Origin: Acidobacteriota bacterium
Lineage (GTDB): Bacteria; Acidobacteriota; Blastocatellia; Pyrinomonadales; Pyrinomonadaceae
DNA: 32,783 bases
Direction of reading: 5' to 3'
NCBI GenBank assembly: GCA_019639215.1
Contig: JAHBSH010000025.1
Span: 1 to 32,783, forward strand
Shown here: piece after piece, positions 24,157 to 32,234 of the stretch
How positions within the stretch are numbered: the stretch's first letter is position 1
Layout of the letters: each line of letters begins with the position of its first letter
Made by a program: the position numbers and the translations under genes
The notes under the pieces: model-generated
Database searches by the model: none
What the model saw: only the letters and a program-made list of their open reading frames with translations
Told to the model about the DNA's origin: nothing

Positions 24157-25560
24157 ATGCCTAACCTACTGATCGTTGACGACGAACAAAGCTATCGGCA
24201 GCTTCTCAGTCTCATTTTTGGAGATGCCGGGTACAACATCAAGACCGCAAGTAACGGCCGCGAGGCGTTAGAGATCCTTAAAGCCGAACCGATCGACATG
24301 ATCGTCTCGGATGTACGGATGCCAGACCTTGATGGTATAGATATGCTGCGCGAACTCCGCGAGACTATGCCCGATGTCGGCATCGTGTTCATGACCGCCC
24401 ACGCTTCGGTCGAAGCCGCTCGTGAGGCGTTCAAACTCGGCGCCGATGATTTCATTGAAAAGCCTTTTGATGTTGATGAACTTAAACTTATCGTCAAAAA
24501 GGCTCTGGACAAACAGGAGCTGATAGTTGAGAACCGGGCGTTCAAACGTGCTCAGCGCGAACGTGGCAGTATAAAGAACATCGTCGGCAATTCTTCAAAG
24601 ATGCAGGCGATCTATCAAATGATAGAAACGGTCGCTGAAGTGCAGTCAACCGTTCTTATCACCGGCGAAAGCGGAACCGGAAAGGAATTGGTCGCAAGGG
24701 CGATCCACGACCGCGGCCCGCGTGCCGAAAAGCCCTTCATATCTATAAACTGCGGTGCTTTTACAGAAACTCTGCTCGAATCAGAGCTTTTCGGGTACAT
24801 AAAAGGAGCTTTTACCGGAGCGAATACGAACCGCAAGGGATTGTTCGAGGCAGCCGATAAAGGCACGATCTTTCTGGATGAAATTGGCGAAATGACGCCA
24901 GCAATGCAGGTAAAACTTCTCCGCGTTTTGCAGGAACGCCGCGTTCGTCCTGTCGGAGCACATGAGGAATTATCCGTAGATGCCCGCGTAATAGCCGCCA
25001 CCAACCGCGATCTAAAGCAGATGTCGCAAGACGGGACTTTTCGCGAAGACCTTTTTTACCGGATCTCTGTTATTCCCATCAGCCTGCCGCCGCTTCGCGA
25101 AAGGCCTGAGGACATTCCCGAACTTGTCAGCCATTTTGTCGAGAAATTCTGCAAGATGGCAGGCCGTTCGATCGCTGTTTCGCCAAAAACGATGGGCATG
25201 TTGGAAAACTATGTTTGGGGAGGCAACGTCCGCGAACTGGAGCACACCATCGAACGTGCGGTCGCCCTCGAACGCGAGAACGAGATACAGCCCGAACGCC
25301 TGCCCGAACACATAACTAATTACAACCCAGACCGCATAAAGGCCGAATTCAGCCTGCCGGACGAAGGCCTTAACCTTGCCGCTCATCTTGATAACCTTGA
25401 AAAGACCTATGTCATCGAGGCTCTGAAAATAACCGCCGGAAACCAGACCAAAGCCGCCGACCTGCTCCAAATGCAGGTTCGCTCTCTCCGCCACCTGCTA
25501 GATAAACACTCTATCCGAACCCTGTCGGCCAAGATCCGAGGAGAAAGGGGTGAGGGGTGA
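24157..25560 (+). CDS. pilR: PilR-like sigma-54-dependent response regulator (NtrC family)
   Basis: A 467-aa activator of sigma-54 RNA polymerase. The receiver domain (1-120) has Asp8/Asp9, phosphoacceptor Asp52 and the conserved Thr80/Lys102 region. The AAA+ domain has Walker A GESGTGKE at 170-177, the sigma-54 contact loop GAFTGA at 217-222 and Walker B GTIFLDEIG at 236-244. A Fis-type helix-turn-helix (about 425-455; GNQTKAADLLQMQVRSLRHLLDK) ends the protein. All active residues are present. It follows pilS by 107 bp and is the obvious activator for the pilin sigma-54 promoter at 26162. The last codons run into a GGTGAGGGGTGAGG purine repeat, which supplies the RGERGEG C-terminus. Confidence 0.92.
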   Translation: MPNLLIVDDEQSYRQLLSLIFGDAGYNIKTASNGREALEILKAEPIDMIVSDVRMPDLDGIDMLRELRETMPDVGIVFMTAHASVEAAREAFKLGADDFIEKPFDVDELKLIVKKALDKQELIVENRAFKRAQRERGSIKNIVGNSSKMQAIYQMIETVAEVQSTVLITGESGTGKELVARAIHDRGPRAEKPFISINCGAFTETLLESELFGYIKGAFTGANTNRKGLFEAADKGTIFLDEIGEMTPAMQVKLLRVLQERRVRPVGAHEELSVDARVIAATNRDLKQMSQDGTFREDLFYRISVIPISLPPLRERPEDIPELVSHFVEKFCKMAGRSIAVSPKTMGMLENYVWGGNVRELEHTIERAVALERENEIQPERLPEHITNYNPDRIKAEFSLPDEGLNLAAHLDNLEKTYVIEALKITAGNQTKAADLLQMQVRSLRHLLDKHSIRTLSAKIRGERGEG

Positions 25561-25606
25561 GGAGATAGGTCTTGGGAAAGAGATTTAAGTTAATAGTAAA
25601 GAGTTT

Positions 25607-25972
25607 ATGGCGTTTAAGAGTTTTCAAGATATTATAGCTTGGCAAAAGGCTCGTGAAGTTAATCGATTGATATATACCGCCACATCTGAAAGTTCATTTT
25701 CCCGAGACTTTGCTCTTCGCGACCAGATCCGAAGGGCCTCTATTTCCATAATGGCAAATATTGCGGAGGGCTTTGGACGTAGTGTCGCCTCTAACAAAGA
25801 TTTCGCTAATTTCATAAACATCGCCAGGGCCTCTGCTTTTGAAGTTCAATCGCATTTGTATGTAGCTCTTGATCTCGGTTATTTACACCAAGAAGTTTTC
25901 GGAAGAATTTTTGAGCTTCTAAATGAAATATGCCGAATGCTCCACACCTTGCGCAAACGCCTCCTAGAGTAA
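25607..25972 (+). CDS. Four-helix bundle protein (S23/IVS-encoded family)
   Basis: A 121-aa protein of the family first described as encoded inside 23S rRNA intervening sequences (TIGR02436 type). The signature is visible: FQDIIAWQKAREVNRLIY near the start, LRDQIRRASISIMANIAEGFGR in the middle, and FINIARASAFEVQSHL later. Each segment is a predicted amphipathic helix. Members are common as stand-alone genes in Bacteroidota, Acidobacteriota and environmental bacteria; the structure is a pentameric four-helix bundle and the function is not established. It lies between pilR and the pilin on the same strand, 46 bp after pilR. The context is probably an insertion and not a functional link. Start ATG 25607; weak Shine-Dalgarno. 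Confidence 0.88.
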   Translation: MAFKSFQDIIAWQKAREVNRLIYTATSESSFSRDFALRDQIRRASISIMANIAEGFGRSVASNKDFANFINIARASAFEVQSHLYVALDLGYLHQEVFGRIFELLNEICRMLHTLRKRLLE

Positions 25973-26003
25973 TCGACTCCCCCTTCAAAAACTCTTCTAT
26001 TAA

Positions 26004-26018
26004 TGACATTTTATGTCA
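26004..26018. promoter_or_regulatory. TGACAT-TTT-ATGTCA palindrome, candidate PilR enhancer site
   Basis: A perfect 6+6 inverted repeat about 170 bp upstream of the predicted pilin transcription start, where upstream activating sequences of sigma-54 promoters normally lie. PilR of Pseudomonas recognises GTGTC-type half-sites; TGTCA here is similar. The rest of 25973-26160 has no gene that I can recognise. Confidence 0.5.
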
Positions 26019-26161
26019 CCCTTCGGTTGCCAAAATCTGTAAAAGCATCCTTTTCCAACTACTCTTCCAAACAGATTTCAGAACGGCCGATCTAAGATCA
26101 ATTTTCGCTAACTCCTTACATACTAACCCCTTATCCCTCTCCCCTCTTACCTTCCTGACCT

Positions 26162-26178
26162 TTGGCACACCCGTTGCA
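26162..26178 (+). promoter_or_regulatory. Sigma-54 (-24/-12) promoter of the pilin gene
   Basis: TTGGCACACCCGTTGCA matches the sigma-54 consensus TTGGCAC-N5-TTGCA at every conserved position, including GG at -24 and GC at -12. Predicted transcription starts near 26189, about 50 bp before the pilin start. The pilR gene just upstream supplies the expected activator. Confidence 0.88.
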
Positions 26179-26237
26179 CTAACTCTCCTCGCCTGGGAAA
26201 GGTAAGATTCAGACACGTTACAAATTTTTAGGAGATT

Positions 26238-26732
26238 GTGAATTTAGACATGAAAAATCAGAAAGGTTTCTCGCTTATCGAACTTTTGATCGTTGTGGTC
26301 ATCATCGGCATCATCGCCGCGATCGCTATCCCGAACCTGCTTGCAGCACGTCGCTCAGCTAACGAAGGCTCGACCGTTGCTTCACTTCGTACATTGACAG
26401 GTGCTCAGGCTACCTATCAGTCAACCAGCCCGACAGGCGACTTCGGTACCCCTGCTGAGTTGGTCGCTGGCGGCCTTATCGACACCGTTCTGGGTTCAGG
26501 TAACAAGAGCGGATACACATTTACAATAACCCCGCTTGCAAGAACGGCTGCTGCTCCTGCCCGCTTTGACCACAGTGCAATTCCGACCCAGTTCGGCGGA
26601 ATTGGTGCGACAGGTACCCGGAGTTTCTACAGTAATGAATCGGGTGTTATCTATGCAAACGCTACAGCAGCAGCACCTACTGCAGATGCCGCAACCCGTG
26701 TTGTTACCGGCGGCACACCGCTCAACCAGTAG
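26238..26732 (+). CDS. pilA: Type IV pilin (PilA-like major pilin)
   Basis: A 164-aa prepilin. The leader ends KNQKG, and cleavage by prepilin peptidase (PilD) before Phe11 gives the mature start FSLIELLIVVVIIGIIAAIAIPNL (Glu at mature position 5 is present), the N-terminal helix that both anchors and polymerises the pilin. The C-terminal head (about 40-164) is Ala/Thr/Gly rich, with no disulfide cysteine pair. The start could be GTG 26238 (AGGAG only 3 nt upstream) or ATG 26250 (AGGAG 15 nt upstream); both give a proper leader of 10 or 6 residues. It follows a sigma-54 promoter and has a strong terminator directly after. T2SS pseudopilins share this N-terminus, but the pilSR context favours a major pilin. 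Confidence 0.92.
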   Translation: MNLDMKNQKGFSLIELLIVVVIIGIIAAIAIPNLLAARRSANEGSTVASLRTLTGAQATYQSTSPTGDFGTPAELVAGGLIDTVLGSGNKSGYTFTITPLARTAAAPARFDHSAIPTQFGGIGATGTRSFYSNESGVIYANATAAAPTADAATRVVTGGTPLNQ

Positions 26733-26778
26733 TCCTAACAATGTGATGGTATAAAGTTCACCCTTTATAACCTTAGCC

Positions 26779-26816
26779 AAAAAGAGGGAACGGCTCGTCC
26801 GCTTCCCTCTTTTTGT
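26779..26816 (+). terminator. Rho-independent terminator of the pilin gene
   Basis: AAAAAGAGGGAA and TTCCCTCTTTTT form a 12-bp perfect stem with a 12-nt loop, followed by GTTTTA. It lies 46 bp past the pilin stop codon. Confidence 0.9.
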
Positions 26817-26951
26817 TTTAAAGGCAGAAACACGACCGGTAGGGAGTGTGTAAAAACACCCTCATTACCATTCGGGTTTCCGCCTCCATGCTGCTCAATC
26901 AGTAGTTCTAACAATGTCATGGTATAAAGTTCACCCTTTATAACCTTAGCC

Positions 26952-26990
26952 AAAAAGAGGGAATGGTTCATCCGCTCCCTCTTTTTGTTT
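26952..26990 (+). terminator. Duplicate of the pilin terminator
   Basis: The second copy of the terminator in the tandem repeat keeps an 11-bp stem AAAAAGAGGGA / TCCCTCTTTTT and a T-rich tail, with changes only in the loop. It is evidence that the hairpin survived while the gene copy was lost. Confidence 0.75.
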
Positions 26991-27031
26991 TAAAGGTAGA
27001 AACACGACCGGTAGGGAGTGTGCCTCTTTCA

Positions 27032-27094
27032 GTCTGGAGTCTGGAGTCTGGAGTCTGGAGTTTAGAGTCTGGAATTTGGAATTTGGAATTTGGA
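27032..27094 (+). repeat. Heptanucleotide tandem repeat (GTCTGGA/ATTTGGA)
   Basis: Nine 7-bp units: four GTCTGGA, then GTTTAGA, GTCTGGA and three ATTTGGA. The period is not a multiple of three, so the array is probably non-coding. It is followed by a pyrimidine-rich CTCCCTCTCTCC tract up to 27150. Confidence 0.9.
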
Positions 27095-27165
27095 GTCTTC
27101 AGCTTTATCTCCCCTGCTCCCTCTCTCCTTCTCTCCCCTACTCCTCGTCTCACTATCTCGATCAC

Positions 27166-27320
27166 CGGGCTATGCCCGCAAGCACTGCGGTCTGGCTGTG
27201 CCAGACCGTCACGTCCCCTGAAAAAAAATTAAGGAGGCTGTGCCTCCGAAAGAAAAGAGGCACAGCCTCAAAGAACTTTTGAAGACTCAGTACGGTCGGG
27301 CATAGCACCGACCGCAGTGC
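27166..27320. repeat. Second nested palindromic hairpin element, about 155 bp
   Basis: Outer arms 27182-27209 and 27292-27320 are approximate reverse complements (GCACTGCGGTC...GACCGT). Inner arms GAGGCTGTGCCTC (27234-27246) and GAGGCACAGCCTC (27257-27269) are exact reverse complements. Each arm also folds alone with a triloop: CGGGC-TAT-GCCCG at 27166-27178, GGTCTGGC-TGT-GCCAGACC at 27189-27207, GGAGGC-TGT-GCCTCC and GAGGC-ACA-GCCTC. It has the same architecture as the element at 2823-3052 with unrelated sequence. A further small hairpin GTGGC-AA-GCCAC lies at 27350-27361. Confidence 0.8.
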
Positions 27321-27545
27321 AAAAAGGCAAAACCTCTCACGAACATCATAGTGGCAAGCCACAAAAGGAAGAAACACGACCGGTAGGGAGCGTGTAAAAC
27401 CCCATTATTATCATTCGGGTTTCAGCATTGAAAACAAAAAGCACTTTCGCTTTTGATGCTTCATTGATAAAATATAAAAGAGTTCCCTGCGGCCTCATCA
27501 TTCCTCTCCAAAAAAATACTCATCCGTCAAAAGCAACTTAGCCAA

Positions 27546-29234
27546 ATGACATCCGACACTACAAAACCGATAACCGCGCCTTCTAAGACCCGGCTTCGAG
27601 ACATAGCCATAATTCTTTTCTTCTCGGCTATTCTGATGTCGCCTATCGCTCTGTTTGGGATTCCTGACAATTACGACGTAATGGAGCATATGCGCTTTGC
27701 GGTGACATACAGCGATGCCCTGCAAAACGGTGACTTTCCGGCCCTCTGGTCAGAAAAGGACAATTTCGGATATGGCGGAGCAGGTGTAAGACTCTATCCG
27801 CCGCTTACATATATTCTGTTTAGCTTAATTCATGTATTTGCTTCGAGTTGGCATCTGTCCCTGAGTATTCTTTTGTTCATCGGTATGTCCATCGGATGTC
27901 TAGGAGTTTATAGATTTTGCGATGAATATTATCCAAATGGCTTTCCCTTGCTCGCTGCGTTTATCTACGGCATCATTCCTTATCATCTTTTCCAGATATA
28001 CCAGCTGTTTCTGCTTGCAGAGTTTATGGCGGCCGCTTTCACGCCATTTGTTTTTTACTACGGAACAAGGCTGGTCAGAGAAGGCGGCATCAGAAACTCG
28101 CTCCTTTTTTCATTGTTCTTTTCTCTAGTAGTTCTGTCGCATATTCCTTCGACCATAATTTTGTCTATCGCCCTCACTGTCTTTCTGGCAATACAGATAA
28201 GAAAAGAAACATTTTTTCGAACCGCTCTTTATACCATTGTCTCAGCAACTGTTACATTGACCGGCACTTCATACTATTGGATAAAGGTCATCACTGAGGT
28301 CAAGTGGGTAAAACACGATAGCGTCGATTATTACAACAGCGGCCTTTATACATATTCTTCATATCTTTTCCCGATCTTTCTTGATCCGCCTGATTTTTTT
28401 GAGATAAAGCAGCTGTGGATGTTCGACGTCATCGCTCTGATGACGATCACACTGACATTGCTATTGGGTCTATTTCTGTTTCTAAAACGAAACAGTGACC
28501 GTTTGCAGACGGCAGTTCTAAGCACAACAGCGTTGTCTGTTTTCATGACGACCACGTTGAGTTCTCCGATCTGGAACAACATAGAATTTTTACAGAAACT
28601 TCAATTTCCATGGCGCTGGCACTCGATCGCTATGGTAATGACAGCTTTTATGGTTGGAGCGTTTCTGGAAGTTCTTCGGTCACAGACCGATGTACTTAGC
28701 CGAACACTACGATATGCTATTTTGATCGTAACCCTGCCGGTTACATTATTTATTTTGACTCAGATAATCATCCCGATGGCTGCGGTTTCACCTGAAGAGT
28801 TTGACCGGCAAGTTAATGATCTCGGTTCAACCGTTGGCTGCAAATGCTGGTGGCCTGCTTGGGCTGAGACCATTGGATCTGAAACTGAAAATAGGGTTTC
28901 GATCAGTGATAGAAATATTGAAGTCAAAACATGGGAAGGATCTGACAGAAAGTTCACGGTTACAGCCGGAACTACTGGCAATGCCCGCATCGCCACATTT
29001 TATTATCCGTACTGGAAAGGTGAGGTGAATGGTTCCTCGGTTGAGGTTTCAGCCGCCACGGATGGGACTATCCTGATCCCTGTTCCTTCCGAACGATCCG
29101 AAGTAAGACTTTTCTTTGAAGAACCGACTTTCCTCAAGGTCGCAAAATATATCGCGCTTGCAACCTGGCTGCTTTTGATAATAGCCTTGCTCGCAACTAC
29201 AAAAAGCACTTCAAAACACTACCAACAGGTCTAG
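27546..29234 (+). CDS. Multispanning membrane protein, PTPS-related/GT-C-like
   Basis: A 562-aa integral membrane protein with around ten hydrophobic helices spread over residues 22-400 and a last one at about 535-555. It resembles the membrane family annotated as 6-pyruvoyl-tetrahydropterin synthase-related (PF10131), a GT-C-like fold related to YfhO and oligosaccharyl-type glycosyltransferases. Supporting features are an early periplasmic loop with DNYDVMEHM, a GAGVRLYPPLTY segment, and FPWRWHSIAM near residue 355. The soluble part at about 415-530 is a beta-rich domain (VSISDRNIEVKTWEGSDRKF...RIATFYYPYWKGEVNG) as in YfhO-like proteins. It probably transfers a lipid-linked sugar in the envelope; the substrate is not evident. 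It is alone in its transcription unit, with repeats on both sides. Start ATG 27546; no clear Shine-Dalgarno sequence. Confidence 0.75.
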   Translation: MTSDTTKPITAPSKTRLRDIAIILFFSAILMSPIALFGIPDNYDVMEHMRFAVTYSDALQNGDFPALWSEKDNFGYGGAGVRLYPPLTYILFSLIHVFASSWHLSLSILLFIGMSIGCLGVYRFCDEYYPNGFPLLAAFIYGIIPYHLFQIYQLFLLAEFMAAAFTPFVFYYGTRLVREGGIRNSLLFSLFFSLVVLSHIPSTIILSIALTVFLAIQIRKETFFRTALYTIVSATVTLTGTSYYWIKVITEVKWVKHDSVDYYNSGLYTYSSYLFPIFLDPPDFFEIKQLWMFDVIALMTITLTLLLGLFLFLKRNSDRLQTAVLSTTALSVFMTTTLSSPIWNNIEFLQKLQFPWRWHSIAMVMTAFMVGAFLEVLRSQTDVLSRTLRYAILIVTLPVTLFILTQIIIPMAAVSPEEFDRQVNDLGSTVGCKCWWPAWAETIGSETENRVSISDRNIEVKTWEGSDRKFTVTAGTTGNARIATFYYPYWKGEVNGSSVEVSAATDGTILIPVPSERSEVRLFFEEPTFLKVAKYIALATWLLLIIALLATTKSTSKHYQQV

Positions 29235-29820
29235 CGAATTTTCCTTACAGTAAATGCGTCTCTCAGACACTCGGAGCGGGTGAGTTTTTGGATATTCCTT
29301 AACCTGATGAGTTCGATTAACTCCATCAACCCGGAAAAGCTATGCAAGGCATCGCGAAACTTGGTTAAGTCCAGTGCGTTCATTGAACTCATAAACTTCA
29401 AGATCACTATAACCTCTCATGATCGCTGTTACATCCGATGAATATCTCCAGAATCATTATAAACTCCTATAAGCGCTATTACCGCCTATGAACTCAATGA
29501 TGTTCCCGGCAAAATGAATACCCGCTCATTTTTTAAATTTAAAATTTGTGTCATTTTGCCACTCTTCTTTTTCTTAACAATGTCATTCTGATACAGAAAA
29601 GTGTCGAGTTTTGATAAGAAAAAACGCTTTTTCTTGTCATTTGAGCACTACGATATTTTAGAGTTTTAAGAGTTAGTGCATACGTAAACATGCGTAAGCG
29701 GCGGTCAGGAAAAGGGTCGATTTGGTCAGGAAAACACTCTCTGTGGTCAGGAAAATGTTCTCAATGGTCAGGAAAAATGCGATTTGGAACGGTGAAATGC
29801 TGTGGTCGATTACCAAAAGT
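29235..29820. other. Non-coding region with degenerate repeats between convergent genes
   Basis: No credible gene is seen over about 590 bp. Positions 29400-29442 and 29450-29492 are an imperfect direct repeat (31 of 43 matches, offset 50), with a weaker sub-period near 25 bp. GATGAGTT...AACTCcATC at about 29310-29332 is a small hairpin. AAGAAAAA-ACGC-TTTTTCTT near 29620 is an AT stem. The 21-bp-phased array is listed separately. Confidence 0.5.
29703..29776 (+). repeat. Four GGTCAGGAAAA repeats phased at exactly 21 bp
   Basis: GGTCAGGAAAA starts at 29703, 29724, 29745 and 29766, a constant 21-bp step, with the intervening 10 bases not conserved except a partial TCGATTT/GCGATTT at the ends. 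The spacing equals two helical turns, as in iteron or activator arrays. In one frame it reads as a WSGK heptad peptide (ATG 29690 to stop 29848, 52 codons), but this ORF runs into the atpC terminator and is doubtful. Confidence 0.75.
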
Positions 29821-29852
29821 AAAAAGCCACATTTCCGGGTGGAAATGAGGCC
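29821..29852 (-). terminator. Rho-independent terminator of the atpD-atpC transcript
   Basis: On the minus strand GCC-T-CATTTCC-ACCC-GGAAATG-T-GGC is followed by TTTTTACTTTT. It lies about 30 bp past the atpC stop codon, on the correct strand. Confidence 0.9.
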
Positions 29853-29883
29853 TGATAATAAAAGGTTTTGCCGGATCCGGAGA

Positions 29884-30285
29884 CTATCTATCAGCGGCAA
29901 GGCGAAGCTTAATGTCGGCGGTTTCGACGCGTTCGCGTTCGGCCTCGGTCTCGTCGATAGGTGACGAAGCGACGGCCTGAAGTGCCTGTTCAGCCTCTTT
30001 TTTCTCACGCCGTTCGGCCTCTATGTCGATCTCTTCGGGAGTTACGGCGTTGTCCGTCAAAACAGCAACCTTATTTGAGCTGACCTCAACAAAGCCTCCG
30101 CCGACCGCAAGACGATCCTTTGTTCCGCCGTGATTTGCCTCTAAAATGCCGGGCTTAAGTGCGGAAATAAGCGGCACGTGGTCGGTAAAAATACCGATCT
30201 CGCCCGACGCCGTCGGCACAACGACCGAATCAACTTCGGTTTCAATGACCTTTCTTTCAGGTGTTACAACTTCAAGCTTTAGCAT
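29884..30285 (-). CDS. atpC: ATP synthase F1 subunit epsilon
   Basis: The 133-aa epsilon subunit of the F1 central stalk couples rotation to catalysis and inhibits ATP hydrolysis. The N-terminal beta-sandwich is clear: LKLEVVTPERKVIETEVDSVVVPTASGEIGIFTDHVPLISALKPG. The C-terminal helical hairpin (about 90-133) is Glu/Arg rich. The length is normal. It is transcribed after atpD with an unusually long spacer of 151 bp that contains a purine-rich repeat and a hairpin. The ATG at 30283-30285 is supported by the family N-terminus. Confidence 0.93.
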   Translation of the reverse strand: MLKLEVVTPERKVIETEVDSVVVPTASGEIGIFTDHVPLISALKPGILEANHGGTKDRLAVGGGFVEVSSNKVAVLTDNAVTPEEIDIEAERREKKEAEQALQAVASSPIDETEAERERVETADIKLRLAADR

Positions 30286-30298
30286 GATGTGATGAATG

Positions 30299-30436
30299 TT
30301 AAAAAGTTCAAAAATGAAAAGGTTTGAAAGTGGTAAAAGTTTAAATGTGAAAAGGCTTAAAAGTGAAAAAGTCTAAAAACTAATGGTCTGTTCGACGGAC
30401 TTTTTCACCTTTTCCCATTTTCACTTTTCAACTTCC
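30299..30436. repeat. Purine-rich imperfect repeats and hairpin in the atpD-atpC spacer
   Basis: About five imperfect units of the type AAAAGG-TTTAAAAGTG (roughly 15-16 bp) fill 30299-30381. GTGAAAAAGTC (30363-30373) pairs exactly with GACTTTTTCAC (30398-30408) around a GTCTG-TTCGA-CGGAC core. In the minus-strand transcript it forms a stem between the atpD stop and the atpC start and could tune the beta/epsilon ratio. Confidence 0.6.
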
Positions 30437-31990
<1,554 letters not shown>

Positions 31991-32182
31991 TTAACAAAGG
32001 AGTAAGAATATCACAGTCCAAAACGCCAGCGCAAAGCCATATAGCCTGTAAAAGGATGCCGGATCGGAAGATGCTCTGCGAATATGTAACAGCGAGATGA
32101 CAACCGAAAAAGAAATAAATTGACACCAGAGCGACGTTCCAGTAATCTCAGGCTTATACAAATAGAACTGCCGCCAGCCCAT
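31991..32182 (-). CDS. Possible small two-helix membrane protein upstream of atpD
   Basis: A 63-codon ORF (ATG 32180-32182, stop at 31991) ending 42 bp before the atpD start on the same strand. It begins MGWRQFYLYKPEITGTSLW, has two hydrophobic helices (about 19-35 and 47-62) with the basic HIRR between them, and ends in FLLLC. No family is recognised. It could be a short leader gene co-transcribed with atpD, or a chance ORF: there is no clear Shine-Dalgarno sequence. Apart from it, 31949-32234 shows only the divergent start region of phoH and atpD. Confidence 0.35.
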   Translation of the reverse strand: MGWRQFYLYKPEITGTSLWCQFISFSVVISLLHIRRASSDPASFYRLYGFALAFWTVIFLLLC

Positions 32183-32234
32183 GCAGCGGTCATGACAAAC
32201 CTGCTTATACACACGAGAGGTATTAAAAGAGAAT

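Larger units (their letters stand above)
26718..27022 (+). repeat. Tandem direct repeat of the pilin 3' end and terminator (2 x about 133 bp)
   Basis: Copy A is 26718-26850 and copy B 26890-27022, more than 90% identical by eye and offset by 172 bp. Both contain the last pilin codons (CTCAAC/TCAGTAG in A, CTCAATCAGTAG in B), the GGTATAAAG...CTTTATAACC stem, and the AAAAAGAGGGA hairpin. Copy B is thus the 3' remnant of a lost second pilin copy. The segment 26851-26889 shows decayed similarity to the pilin C-terminal codons. Confidence 0.8.
26827..27425 (+). repeat. Three copies of a CACGACCGGTAGGGAG hairpin repeat
   Basis: Copies of GAAACACGACCGGTAGGGAG(T/C)GTG lie at 26827-26850, 26999-27022 and 27371-27394. 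The first and third also share about 30 downstream bases (TAAAA-C...CATTCGGGTTTC). Each copy can fold as CAC(G)...(C)GTG around CC-GGTA-GG. The GTAG-containing hairpin resembles REP-type elements, but no transposase is seen in the window. Confidence 0.7.

Noticed and set aside
26016..26216. Minus-strand ORF across the pilin promoter
   Set aside because: It spans the sigma-54 promoter and upstream palindrome, has no Shine-Dalgarno sequence or homologous look, and is best seen as chance.
27032..27240. Possible CRISPR array in the repeat-rich pilin downstream region
   Set aside because: Units are 7 bp or nested hairpins; there are no constant-length unique spacers and no cas genes.
29308..29330. 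GAGTTCGATTAACTC looks like a tRNA T-arm
   Set aside because: The loop is the wrong size and there is no acceptor, D or anticodon arm at the correct distance.
29306..29340. CTGATGAG followed by a hairpin and GGAAAA, resembling a hammerhead ribozyme core
   Set aside because: The CGAAA that must follow stem II is missing, and no stems I and III can be drawn around a cleavage site.
29690..29848. 52-codon ORF encoding four WSGK heptads
   Set aside because: The frame is a by-product of a 21-bp period, it has no Shine-Dalgarno sequence, and its end overlaps the atpC terminator stem. Kept only as a repeat.
29673..30008. Minus-strand ORF with FLT heptads overlapping atpC
   Set aside because: It overlaps atpC in another frame and crosses its terminator; the periodicity comes from the 21-bp DNA repeat.
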